64,000 bases of DNA, from positions 5,066,001 to 5,130,000 of the forward strand of contig NC_015914.1 of NCBI RefSeq assembly GCF_000222485.1, written 5' to 3'. The notes below the pieces were generated by a model. The model had not been told where the DNA came from and made no database searches. It saw nothing but the letters and a program-made list of their open reading frames with translations. A program made the translations under genes and the position numbers. The stretch is from Cyclobacterium marinum DSM 745 (lineage in GTDB: Bacteria > Bacteroidota > Bacteroidia > Cytophagales > Cyclobacteriaceae). Shown here one piece after another: positions 8,489 to 17,393 of this stretch (positions are counted from its first letter, which is position 1; each line of letters begins with the position of its first letter).

Positions 8489-11400
8489 ATGCAAATTACT
8501 AAAATATCCATACAGAGATCCACCATAGTGGTGGTGCTCTTTACCATATTGACTTCTCTAGGAATTTTTTCCTACAGTCAAATGTCCTATGAGCTATTGC
8601 CGAAGTTCAGCCCAAATGTAGTTACTGTATCTACTCTTTATCCGGGTTCAGCTCCTTCGGAAGTTGAAAATTCAGTTACACGAAAACTGGAGGATGCATT
8701 GGCCTCTCTTGAAGGGATTGATGTGATGAAATCTACCTCTTTGGAAAGTTTTTCTATTATCACCATTGAGTTAAAAGATGAAGTAGATGTAGATGTAGTA
8801 TTACAGGATGCTCAGCGTAAGATTGATGCCATATTAGGGGATCTTCCAGATGATGTAGACCCTCCCTCTTTAGGCAAGTTTAGTTTAGATGATATGCCTA
8901 TCATGCAGTTGGGAGCCTACTCCACAATGAGTGCCACCAATTTTTATGACCTAATGGACCAACGAATCCAGCCTACATTGGCTCAGATTGATGGTGTAGC
9001 ACAGGTAAATTTATTGGGGGGAACTGAAAGAGAAATTAAGGTAAACTTGAATCAAAATAAGCTTGAAGCTTTGGGTATTTCGCCAATTCAAGTGAATCAA
9101 GCCATAGCTACAGAAAATTTAGATTTTCCTACAGGTAAGCTAATAAATGATGACGAGCAAATATTGATTCGATTGGCGGGGAAATTCACTTCTGTTGATG
9201 AAATCAGGAATCTTGTTGTAGCTCAAAATGGTGCTTCAATCGTTAGAATAAAAGATCTTGCCGAGGTAGTTGATTCCAATAAAGACGAAGAAATTTTAAG
9301 TAGGCTAAATGGAAATGCTGCCATTGGAGTATCCATTCAAAAACAATCGGATGCCAATGCGGTGGATGTTGCCAAAAATGTAACCCTTGCATTAGCCGGC
9401 CTAGAAGATACTTATAAAGACAATAACCTGAAGTTTGAAGTTTCTCAAGACAGCTCAACTTTTACTTTAGAAGCTGCGGATGCCGTGATTCACGATTTAG
9501 TTATAGCCGTAGTATTGGTGGCAGTAATCATGTTATTGTTTTTGCACAGTATCAGAAATGCTGTGATTGTAATGATAGCAGTACCTGCTTCTATCATCGC
9601 TACATTTACATTAATGTATCTGGCAGGTTTCACACTTAACCTAATGAGTTTGTTAGCCCTTTCACTAGTAGTGGGGATTCTGGTCGATGATGCCATTGTG
9701 GTGATTGAAAATATATACCGACATATGGAAAAGGGAAAATCTGCTGTTCAAGCTTCTTATGATGGAATTCGAGAGATAGGTGGTACGGTGGTTTCCATTA
9801 CCCTAGTAATCGTTGTTGTATTTGTTCCACTTTCCTTAACAGGCGGTTTGATTGCAGGAATATTGACACAATTTAGTATTACTGTGGCAGTGGCTACCTT
9901 GATCAGTTTATTGGTGGCATTTACTTTAATTCCACTCTTAACTTCTAGATTTTCAAAATTAGAACATGTAGATGCTAACAGTATTTTTGGTAAAATAATC
10001 AACGGTTTTGAAAAGATTCTTGACAGCATTGTGGCTTGGCTTACAGGTATTCTTAGCTGGGCATTCCACAACAAAGCCATTACATTAATCTTGACTTTTG
10101 TAATGTTTGTTTCCTCCTTTATGTTGGTAAGCAATGGTTTTATTGGGAGCGAATTTGTGGGACAAGGTGATAAGGGAGAGTTTCTTATGAGGATTGAACT
10201 ACCTAAATCCGCTACTTTAGAGGAAACAAATTTCAAAACCATGGAGGCAGAACACTTCCTAAGAAATTACCCGGAGATAAGTGGAATCTTTACTTCAGTA
10301 GGGCAAACTACAGGAGGTTTTTCAGGTGCAACTTCCACACCATATGCTGCTGAACTAACAGTTAAAATGGTTCCTGCAGATGAGAGGAATACAACCGCTC
10401 CTGAATTTGCCAGAGAAATGGAAATTGCTTTAGAGGAAAATATTGTGGGGGCTGAATTTACTGCTGTGCCCATTGCCATTACAGGGACAGCCAGTGATGC
10501 ACCTATCCAAATCCTTCTTTCAGGTCCGGATTTAGATGAACTAAAAGTTTTCTCTGATAAAGTTTTGGAAGAAGTTAGTAAAGTTCCAGGTACAAGAAAG
10601 GTACAAACCTCCTTAGAAGAGGGAAACCCGGAAATAAGTGTTCAAGTAGACAGAGCAAAAATGGCCGATTTGGGGCTTGACATGGCACTGGTAGGTGGTA
10701 CCATGCAAGTTGCTTTCAATGGAAATACTGATACAAAATACAGGGATGGTGACTTTGAATATGACATTAACATTAAGTTGGATGAGTTTGATAGAAAATC
10801 TGTTGCTGACATAGAAAACTTGGCTTTTGTCAACAAAAGAGGCGAAGTGATTTTGCTAAAGCAATTTGCTTCTGCCATTCCTTCTGAAGGACCAAGTCAA
10901 CTTGAACGTCAAGATAGAATCACTTCTGTTTCGGTTAAATCCCAGGTTTCAGGTCGACCAACAGGAACAGTAGGGCAGGAGATTAAAGATAGAATTGCAA
11001 AGCTTGACATGCCCAATGAAGTGAGTATTTCTTATGAAGGTGATATGAAAATGCAGGATGAAGGTTTTGGTAGTTTGGGTATTGCATTATTGGCTTCCAT
11101 ATTACTAATTTATTTAATTATGGTCGCTCTTTATGACAATTACGTATATCCTTTGGTGGTGATGTTCTCGCTTCCCCTAGCTATCATAGGTGCCTTGTTA
11201 GCCTTGGCATTGTCAGGTTCTTCTTTAAGCATATTTAGTATTCTTGGATTGATTATGCTAATGGGACTGGTTGCTAAAAATGCGATTTTATTGGTGGATT
11301 TTGCCAACCAGTTGAAAGCTGCAGGCATAGAAGTTAAAACAGCTTTATTTAAGGCTGTTGAGATCAGGTTTAGACCGATCCTTATGACCACTCTTGCGAT

Positions 11401-11644
11401 GGTTTTCGGTATGCTTCCTATTGCTCTTGCTTCCGGTGCCGGTGCTGAATGGAAAAATGGACTTGCATGGGCTTTGATTGGTGGACTGATCTCCTCTATG
11501 TTTTTGACCATGGTAATTGTACCGGTTATCTATTATGTTTTTGATAGGATATTGGCCAAGTTTGGTATGGATAAGAAAAAGGAAATTGTGGTAGAAGAAA
11601 CGGAATTGTCCGAAGAAGATTCCGAAGTAGCTGCTTATGTATAA
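8489..11644 (+). CDS. RND multidrug efflux permease (HAE1/AcrB-like)
   Basis: The protein has 1051 residues with the full AcrB architecture: TM1 (about residues 12-28), first periplasmic porter/docking loop, TM2-6 including the proton-relay motif LVVGILVDDAIVVIENIYR near residue 400, TM7, second periplasmic loop, and TM8-12 with GLIMLMGLVAKNAILLVDFANQL. The TM4 Asp pair needed for proton coupling and the TM10 Lys are present. It exports hydrophobic or amphiphilic compounds by proton antiport together with the adjacent channel and adaptor. An acidic tail (EEDSEVAAYV) ends the protein. It begins eight bases after the adaptor stop. No substrate can be assigned. Confidence 0.95.
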   Translation: MQITKISIQRSTIVVVLFTILTSLGIFSYSQMSYELLPKFSPNVVTVSTLYPGSAPSEVENSVTRKLEDALASLEGIDVMKSTSLESFSIITIELKDEVDVDVVLQDAQRKIDAILGDLPDDVDPPSLGKFSLDDMPIMQLGAYSTMSATNFYDLMDQRIQPTLAQIDGVAQVNLLGGTEREIKVNLNQNKLEALGISPIQVNQAIATENLDFPTGKLINDDEQILIRLAGKFTSVDEIRNLVVAQNGASIVRIKDLAEVVDSNKDEEILSRLNGNAAIGVSIQKQSDANAVDVAKNVTLALAGLEDTYKDNNLKFEVSQDSSTFTLEAADAVIHDLVIAVVLVAVIMLLFLHSIRNAVIVMIAVPASIIATFTLMYLAGFTLNLMSLLALSLVVGILVDDAIVVIENIYRHMEKGKSAVQASYDGIREIGGTVVSITLVIVVVFVPLSLTGGLIAGILTQFSITVAVATLISLLVAFTLIPLLTSRFSKLEHVDANSIFGKIINGFEKILDSIVAWLTGILSWAFHNKAITLILTFVMFVSSFMLVSNGFIGSEFVGQGDKGEFLMRIELPKSATLEETNFKTMEAEHFLRNYPEISGIFTSVGQTTGGFSGATSTPYAAELTVKMVPADERNTTAPEFAREMEIALEENIVGAEFTAVPIAITGTASDAPIQILLSGPDLDELKVFSDKVLEEVSKVPGTRKVQTSLEEGNPEISVQVDRAKMADLGLDMALVGGTMQVAFNGNTDTKYRDGDFEYDINIKLDEFDRKSVADIENLAFVNKRGEVILLKQFASAIPSEGPSQLERQDRITSVSVKSQVSGRPTGTVGQEIKDRIAKLDMPNEVSISYEGDMKMQDEGFGSLGIALLASILLIYLIMVALYDNYVYPLVVMFSLPLAIIGALLALALSGSSLSIFSILGLIMLMGLVAKNAILLVDFANQLKAAGIEVKTALFKAVEIRFRPILMTTLAMVFGMLPIALASGAGAEWKNGLAWALIGGLISSMFLTMVIVPVIYYVFDRILAKFGMDKKKEIVVEETELSEEDSEVAAYV

Positions 11645-11669
11645 ATAGAATCATATTTAAAATAAAAGT

Positions 11670-11707
11670 TAGTATTAGGCCGTTTACTCCTAAACAGCTT
11701 AATACTA
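11670..11707 (+). other. Intercistronic hairpin after the RND gene
   Basis: TAGTATTA (11670-11677) pairs with TAATACTA (11700-11707), and GTTTA/TAAAC (11682-11686/11691-11695) closes a CTCC loop; GGC/GCT bases between them extend the stem with one mismatch. No T-run follows on the plus strand, so an RNA-stability or processing element fits better than a terminator. Confidence 0.5.
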
Positions 11708-11736
11708 GCTTACTACATACAATTAAATCAAATAAG

Positions 11737-11976
11737 ATGAACAATTACACTAGATTAAAAGCAATTGTAGAGGTAATGGGACAATATGGTATATCTCCTG
11801 TAGCCAAGGTAAGACAAGCTGATTTTGTAGACGATCTTGGGTTTGACAAGGTTTTCCTCAATGGATTGATCTTTGATGTGGAAAATGTTCTCCAGATGGA
11901 GCTAAATGAGGAAATTGTGAATTCCTTGAAAAAACCAGAAGATTTAATTCAATATTTTCTCCAACATCAGAACTAA
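11737..11976 (+). CDS. Acyl-carrier-protein-like protein lacking the attachment serine
   Basis: This 79-residue acidic protein aligns along its whole length with acyl carrier protein: a first helix (YTRLKAIVEVMGQYGI), a loop, then ADFVDDLGFDKVFLNGLIFDVENVL where ACP has [25 protein letters not shown], and a last helix (KPEDLIQYFLQHQ) matching the ACP C-terminus. The phosphopantetheine-bearing Ser of the DSL motif is replaced by Lys38, so it should not carry a 4'-phosphopantetheine arm. It lies 92 bases after the RND gene and ends at a strong terminator, so it is probably the last gene of that operon. A role as a regulatory or structural partner of the pump is inference; the fold assignment rests on pattern matching by eye. 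Confidence 0.7.
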   Translation: MNNYTRLKAIVEVMGQYGISPVAKVRQADFVDDLGFDKVFLNGLIFDVENVLQMELNEEIVNSLKKPEDLIQYFLQHQN

Positions 11977-12019
11977 AAACATTTATTATCAATATAACCA
12001 TTTTAGGTTAGGTCATAAA

Positions 12020-12048
12020 AAAAGGTCTGGATTCTATCCAGACCTTTT
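12020..12048. terminator. Bidirectional rho-independent terminator
   Basis: A perfect 13-bp stem (AAAAGGTCTGGAT at 12020-12032 and its complement at 12036-12048) with a 3-base loop is flanked by A-rich sequence on the left and T-rich sequence on the right. It sits between the ACP-like gene and the convergent susD gene and can serve both. Confidence 0.88.
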
Positions 12049-12203
12049 ACTTTAAAACTTATTCTCTTGTAATTCTTGTGCATCCGAAGATCTCCTAAAT
12101 AAGTAAAAACCCTTAAGTCTGTGAATAAATTTATATGACTTTTGGTCTCAACTACCAGTGAAATCTTCAGCTCAGAAAGAACCAGTGACTCTCTCGATAT
12201 CTA

Positions 12204-13874
12204 TTAATACCCTGGATTTTGAGGGAAATTTGCACTATTACCTTGGGCGCGGTCTATTTGATTTTGAGGTATAGGTCTTAAAACATGGAACTCTTCTATT
12301 CCGATAGATTTAGGGTTATGTGCCCTGACTCTTTCCACAAGAATGCCCCATCGCTTCAAGTCTAACCATCTTTGTTGCTCTCCCAATAGTTCTCTTGCTC
12401 TTTCTTCAATAATCATTTCCATATCCATATCTGAAGTAGAAATCTCCATTTCCCCTTCTTTGCCGGGAAAAGCAGCCCTTCTTCTTACCATATTGACATT
12501 TTCGGTGGCCTCTGCAATTTTATCTTGCTTCAATTGCGCTTCAGCTAAAAGAAGGTAAGTATCTGCCAACCTAAATGAGATATAGTCTCTCGTACCTTGA
12601 AACTGAGTTAAGTCTGCTCTCCCCGGATCGAGGTGTTTATTGAGAGTAGGGAACAACCTTTCTGTATAGGCACTAGGCACCAATACCTGGTAAGGCTTTT
12701 GTGCCCTTACTTCTTCTGACATCTCGTAACCTGGCACATATATAGCAGTATCTCCTGCAGCAAAATTTACTTGAGATTTGGAGTGATCAAAACTAGTATT
12801 GAAAGTTCCCGGATTGTTAGAATAATAAGTGTGTTTGAAAGATTGTTGATACCTGCTGTCATTTTCTCTATCTGCAAAAATTACATTTAAGGTATAATCA
12901 GTAGGCATGTACCTTTTAAACGGTCTACCATTTTCTGTATCCCTTCGCATTCCAGGCTGAACATCATATTCCATTAAGAAGAAAACATGTGTATTATTGC
13001 CAGTTCCATTGGTCAATGGGTTATTGCTGTATTGCGTTGCAAATATTACCTCGTCGTTTACTTCATTTCCAAAGGCATGTATATCCCCATAATTATCCAG
13101 AAGCCTAAAACTGTAATTTTCAATCACAGATTGTAGTAGGGATTCAGCCTTGGCGTAATCATCATTGGCGGCTGCCTCAGAAGTAGCTTTAGTAACATAA
13201 ACTTTACCCAATAAATTTTCTGCTGCTGGTCGGGTGGCTCTTCCATAATCATCCGCTTGAGAAACTGCTGGCAGCTCAGGAATAGCTGTTTCTAAATCAT
13301 TAATAATTGCAGCATAAATTTCCGGAACAGGTGTCCGTGTTACTTCATTATTTGGAATGACTGATTCGGAAAGCTGTAAGTCAATAGGACCAAAAAGCTG
13401 CACCAAAATAAAATAATGATGGGCTCTAATGAATTTGGCTTCTGCGATTCTAATTTGCCGAATTTCTTCTGATAGACCTTCAACTTCCGGTGCTCTTTCA
13501 ATAACAGCATTGGCCGTATTAATCCCTTGATAAAGCTGGTCCCAAACCTCTCTTACATGTGAGTTTTGAGAATCAAAATCAGAAGTGTAAAAATTCATGT
13601 ATTTAAAGGAGCCATCAGATCCATTGGTATAAGTATCAGTACCGAAAACGGTAAAATTATTTCCCCTTTCGGTTCCATACCATGACCTAAAAGAGCTGTA
13701 AGCGGCTTGCAGCCCATCATTCAGCCCACTGGGTGTGTTTAAGTAATCGTTTCCAATGTTTGAAACAACATTTTCTTCCAATAAACCTTCACAGCTTACT
13801 GCCGCAAAAATTGCTGCACTTATCAAGCTGGCTTTAAAATAGCTTAATAATTTATTTTTATAGTTAATTTTCAT
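12204..13874 (-). CDS. SusD/RagB-family nutrient-binding outer-membrane lipoprotein
   Basis: The protein has about 556 residues with a lipoprotein signal (ISAAIFAAVSCEGLLEE, lipobox Cys) and the SusD-like N-terminal region (LNTPSGLNDGLQAAYSSFRSWYG), followed by the TPR-bearing SusD/RagB domain (QIRIAEAKFIRAHHYFILVQLFGPIDL...; later DTYLLLAEAQLKQDKIAEATENVNMVRRRA...IIEERARELLGEQQRWLDLKRWG). SusD lids the SusC barrel and captures glycan fragments at the cell surface. The ATG at 13874 is preferred over a TTG three codons earlier. It follows susC by 24 bases. With the PL8 lyase and sulfatase upstream, its ligand is probably a sulfated uronic-acid glycan (inference). Confidence 0.93.
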   Translation of the reverse strand: MKINYKNKLLSYFKASLISAAIFAAVSCEGLLEENVVSNIGNDYLNTPSGLNDGLQAAYSSFRSWYGTERGNNFTVFGTDTYTNGSDGSFKYMNFYTSDFDSQNSHVREVWDQLYQGINTANAVIERAPEVEGLSEEIRQIRIAEAKFIRAHHYFILVQLFGPIDLQLSESVIPNNEVTRTPVPEIYAAIINDLETAIPELPAVSQADDYGRATRPAAENLLGKVYVTKATSEAAANDDYAKAESLLQSVIENYSFRLLDNYGDIHAFGNEVNDEVIFATQYSNNPLTNGTGNNTHVFFLMEYDVQPGMRRDTENGRPFKRYMPTDYTLNVIFADRENDSRYQQSFKHTYYSNNPGTFNTSFDHSKSQVNFAAGDTAIYVPGYEMSEEVRAQKPYQVLVPSAYTERLFPTLNKHLDPGRADLTQFQGTRDYISFRLADTYLLLAEAQLKQDKIAEATENVNMVRRRAAFPGKEGEMEISTSDMDMEMIIEERARELLGEQQRWLDLKRWGILVERVRAHNPKSIGIEEFHVLRPIPQNQIDRAQGNSANFPQNPGY

Positions 13875-13898
13875 TTTTAGCAAAATTTAGGTTCAGTT

Positions 13899-16800
13899 TT
13901 AAAACTTAGCATTAATTCCAAAAGTAAACTGTGTAACAGCAGGAGCAATATTAGAATTGATAACTCCACCTTCTACGCCCTGTTCTCCATCTATAAAGGT
14001 TTCAGGATCAATTCCTGCATGTCTGCTTCTGTATTTTGAGAAAATAAATGGTTGTTGAATACTGGTATAAACCCTAAGGCTTTCCATCTTGAGTCTTTCA
14101 ACAATGCCTTCCGGCATGGTGTAACCAAAATTTATATTTCTAATTTTAAGGAAGGTGCCATCAAAATATTGCAAAGAAGAGGAATATTTTGGAAATTCTT
14201 GGTTTACATTTGGACGAGGATAATCATTCGTTGGATTGTCCGGGGTCCAATAATCCACGTTTAAATTATTGTATCTACCTGCAAGTGCATTGAACCCGCC
14301 TGTATGAAAACCACTTCTGATCATGGACCCAAACCTTCCAAAAATAAAAAAGGATAAATCAAGCCCTTTGTAAGAAAACCTATTGGTGATTCCTCCTGCA
14401 AAATCAGGAACCGGTGAACCTAGAATTTGGCGGTCGTCTGCATTGATCTGTCCGTCGTTATTCACATCCTCTATTTTAATGATACCGGGTTGATCACTAT
14501 AAACTGCGGCTTCATCTGCTTCATCTACTTGCCAAATGCCAATTTTGTTCCAATCGTAGAATACCGTTAAAGGTTCTCCGATAAAGCGTCCTGCACCTAC
14601 ATCATCTCCATCAGCCAATTCTAGAATTTCCTCTCGGTTTCTATTAAAAATAAAATCTGTGGACCACCTAAAATTTCCTTTATCGATATTTATTGTGTTT
14701 AAAGTCAATTCAATACCTCTATTTTGCGTTTTACCTATATTGGTAATAAAACCTCCAAAACCTGTTGAATTAGGCAAGGGTTGGGGAGCCAATAGGTCAG
14801 TGGTGGTGGTAATATAATATTCTGCAGAACCTGCAATTCTTCCCTGTGAGAAAACAAAATCAAGACCGGCATTGGCTGTAGTAGAAGTTTCCCATTTTAA
14901 ATCCGGATTACCAATGGTGTTGGGTAAGTAGCCAAAAGCAGCATTTGATCCAAATTCATATGAAGTTCTAGCAAGCAAAGGTTGAGTTTGGTAAGGTGCA
15001 ATACCCTGATTGCCGATGGCTCCGTAACTTATCCTTAGTTTTAACTGGTCTAAAACTGTGCTTTCCTGTAGAAAGCGCTCATCACCAATATTCCAGCCTA
15101 ATGCTACCGAAGGGAAATAGCCAAAACGATTGTTTTTACCAAACCTTGATGAACCATCAGCTCTTAAAGTAGCAGTCATCAGGTATTTACCTTGGTAATC
15201 GTAATTTAACCTCCCCATAAATGACAATAAAGTCCATTGAATTAAATTGGTATTGGCACCTGTTATTTGACTTGCATCGCCTAATTGGTGATAACTTTGG
15301 CTTTCTGCAGGGATTCCCAATACATTAATACTTGAATATTCCCTATTGTCTCTTTGTAAAGATTGTAGTCCTGTAAATTGAAAAGTATGGGATTCATTTA
15401 GAATTTTGGTGTAATTGATGATATTTTCAATTGTGTAGTTGAATTGAAATTCTTCAGAAATACTACCTGTAGGATCCCCTTCCCGCCTGGCATTGGTTTG
15501 AGATCCTATAAATCTGCCACTTCTACTTATACCTATATCAGGACCAAAATTAAATCGGTAAGTTAAACTAGGTGTAATGTCATAAACTGCATAAAAACTA
15601 TTAAAAATCCTGTACCTCTTGGTTAAGTCTTCATGAGCACCTGGTACAATTTCAGCCAACGGGTTTGTCCTTAAACCATCCTGGGTAGGTTTGAAGTTAA
15701 TGGTCCCGTCATCATTGAAGGTTTTTCCTAAAGGATTTTCCTGGAGTGCACCACCGATAGGATTAAAATTAGCACCGTTTCTTTCACTGTAGGTAGCTAA
15801 AGTAGAAGTACCAATTCTAAATTTATCATTGAACTTATGGTCAAGATTTATCCGGTAAGTATGTCTGGTAAAATCTTGTAACTTAACTACGCCAATGTCT
15901 TTAAAAAAATTTGCAGAAATAAAGAAAGTGGTTTTTTCATTACCACCCCCTACACTTACATTGTGATTTTGAATGGATCCTGTTCTAGTTAAAGCATCAA
16001 TGTAATCGAAACTTCTTCCCAATTCTATGCTTTCTAATTCATTAGGCTCAAATAGAGAAGCGTCCGCCTCCGGAGTTGCAGGGCCTTCAGGATATTCTCC
16101 AACAGCTCTTCTGGACTCTCTTTTATATTCTGCAAACTCTTCTCCATTAAAATTTTGGATTCTTCCAAGACTTTTACTGATTCCATAATAAGAATCTACC
16201 GAGACCCTGGTCTTTCCTGCATTTCCTCTTTTGGTGGTAATGATAACCACACCATTTGCACCCCTCGATCCATATATGGCAGTAGCTGAAGCATCTTTTA
16301 ACACCTCCATTGAGGCAATGTCCTGTGGGTTAAAGTCAGTCATTCCACCTACAATAGGAATGTTATCGACAACGTATAGGGGATCGTTGCCGGCATTAAA
16401 TGAACGTCTGCCCCTGATTCTTACTTGTGGTTCAGCTCCTGGTTTACTACCAGCCTGTGTGACGTCCACCCCTGTGGCACGTCCTTGTAGGGCTTGTCTC
16501 GCATCTGTAATTGGTAGTTCTAAAATTTCTTTATTTCCTACAGAAGAAATGGCACCTGTCAGTTGACTTTTTTTAGTAGTACCATAACCAACAACAATCA
16601 CCTCATCGAGATCGGAGATGTCCGGTTCTAATTGAACATTCACTATTGTCTGGTTTTCAATTTTTACTTCTTTGGATGAATATCCTATAAAGGAAAACAC
16701 AAGTGTCGCATTGGAAGGGGCTGAAAGGTTATAGTTCCCTTCTACATCAGCAGCAGCCCCGGTGGAAGTACCTTTAATCAGTACAGAAGCTCCTGGTATG

Positions 16801-16919
16801 CCCATGTTATTTTCATCTACAATTCTCCCACTTATCTCCACATTTTGGGCCATGAGCAATTGGGTATTTAATCCGATCAAAAGGATTAAATACCCTAATT
16901 TTAAGGATAATTTTTGCAT
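13899..16919 (-). CDS. SusC/RagA-family TonB-linked glycan transporter
   Basis: The protein has 1006 residues: signal peptide, carboxypeptidase-like domain (VEISGRIVDENNMGIPGASVLIKGTSTGAAADVEGNYNL), the DVIVVGYGTTKKSQLTGAIS linker typical of SusC, a plug (RATGVDVTQAGSKPGAEPQVRIRG...DPLYVVDNIPI...DASATAIYGSRGANGVVIITTK) and a large barrel ending in Phe. SusC proteins import oligosaccharides or peptides with TonB energy and pair with SusD, encoded immediately downstream. A 474-base gap separates it from the sulfatase gene upstream and holds its own candidate promoter, so susCD may be expressed both with and without the enzymes. No SusR, ECF sigma factor or hybrid two-component gene lies next to it. 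Confidence 0.95.
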   Translation of the reverse strand: MQKLSLKLGYLILLIGLNTQLLMAQNVEISGRIVDENNMGIPGASVLIKGTSTGAAADVEGNYNLSAPSNATLVFSFIGYSSKEVKIENQTIVNVQLEPDISDLDEVIVVGYGTTKKSQLTGAISSVGNKEILELPITDARQALQGRATGVDVTQAGSKPGAEPQVRIRGRRSFNAGNDPLYVVDNIPIVGGMTDFNPQDIASMEVLKDASATAIYGSRGANGVVIITTKRGNAGKTRVSVDSYYGISKSLGRIQNFNGEEFAEYKRESRRAVGEYPEGPATPEADASLFEPNELESIELGRSFDYIDALTRTGSIQNHNVSVGGGNEKTTFFISANFFKDIGVVKLQDFTRHTYRINLDHKFNDKFRIGTSTLATYSERNGANFNPIGGALQENPLGKTFNDDGTINFKPTQDGLRTNPLAEIVPGAHEDLTKRYRIFNSFYAVYDITPSLTYRFNFGPDIGISRSGRFIGSQTNARREGDPTGSISEEFQFNYTIENIINYTKILNESHTFQFTGLQSLQRDNREYSSINVLGIPAESQSYHQLGDASQITGANTNLIQWTLLSFMGRLNYDYQGKYLMTATLRADGSSRFGKNNRFGYFPSVALGWNIGDERFLQESTVLDQLKLRISYGAIGNQGIAPYQTQPLLARTSYEFGSNAAFGYLPNTIGNPDLKWETSTTANAGLDFVFSQGRIAGSAEYYITTTTDLLAPQPLPNSTGFGGFITNIGKTQNRGIELTLNTINIDKGNFRWSTDFIFNRNREEILELADGDDVGAGRFIGEPLTVFYDWNKIGIWQVDEADEAAVYSDQPGIIKIEDVNNDGQINADDRQILGSPVPDFAGGITNRFSYKGLDLSFFIFGRFGSMIRSGFHTGGFNALAGRYNNLNVDYWTPDNPTNDYPRPNVNQEFPKYSSSLQYFDGTFLKIRNINFGYTMPEGIVERLKMESLRVYTSIQQPFIFSKYRSRHAGIDPETFIDGEQGVEGGVINSNIAPAVTQFTFGINAKF

Positions 16920-17393
16920 GGTAATTTTAGGTTTAATTTTTAATTGTTTAGGTAATATTAATAGGATTTTACTTGTTCCAGCTAATTATTTGATATTTTA
17001 AATAAAAAGTTAGACGTTTTAACTAGTAATCCTTTGGGCTTTAATCCATTCAATGGATTTTACATTGGCAATAAAAATTTGAGTTTATTCATAAGCTGAT
17101 TTAGGTTTCATAAATTTTAAAATTTATCAAAACTAGACAAAACCAACTAAATTTGCAATATATATTATTCTTATAGTTTTACGGAAAATAGGGGGCAAGC
17201 AATTCTTATTTTATTTATATGAAAATAAGAAAATTAAAAAATATGAAAGGGCCCGGATTTGAACTTCCAGGCCTTATTAATTCTTTTTTAAATTAATTGA
17301 TACCTATAAAAAAGTAGGTATTATAAGAATGAAACTAAAAGGGAAAAAATATATTTTTTTGTCTTGAAAAATCAAAGTAATTGGAGATTGAAC
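16920..17393. promoter_or_regulatory. Non-coding gap upstream of susC with candidate promoter
   Basis: This AT-rich 474-base gap has no plausible gene. On the minus strand, TTGC (17158-17155) is followed after about 19-20 bases by TAGTTTTG (17135-17128), a good phylum-type -33/-7 pair, which would give a roughly 200-base susC leader. Bases 17245-17264, read on the minus strand, resemble the T-loop and 3' acceptor strand of a tRNA, but no cloverleaf can be formed around them. Confidence 0.45.

Noticed and set aside
9757..10242. Long minus-strand frame inside the first RND gene
   Set aside because: It is an antisense shadow; the plus strand encodes an uninterrupted AcrB-like protein with all conserved motifs.
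17245..17264. An intact tRNA gene
   Set aside because: Only a T-loop and acceptor-like strand is present; no matching 5' acceptor, D or anticodon arm can be found around it.
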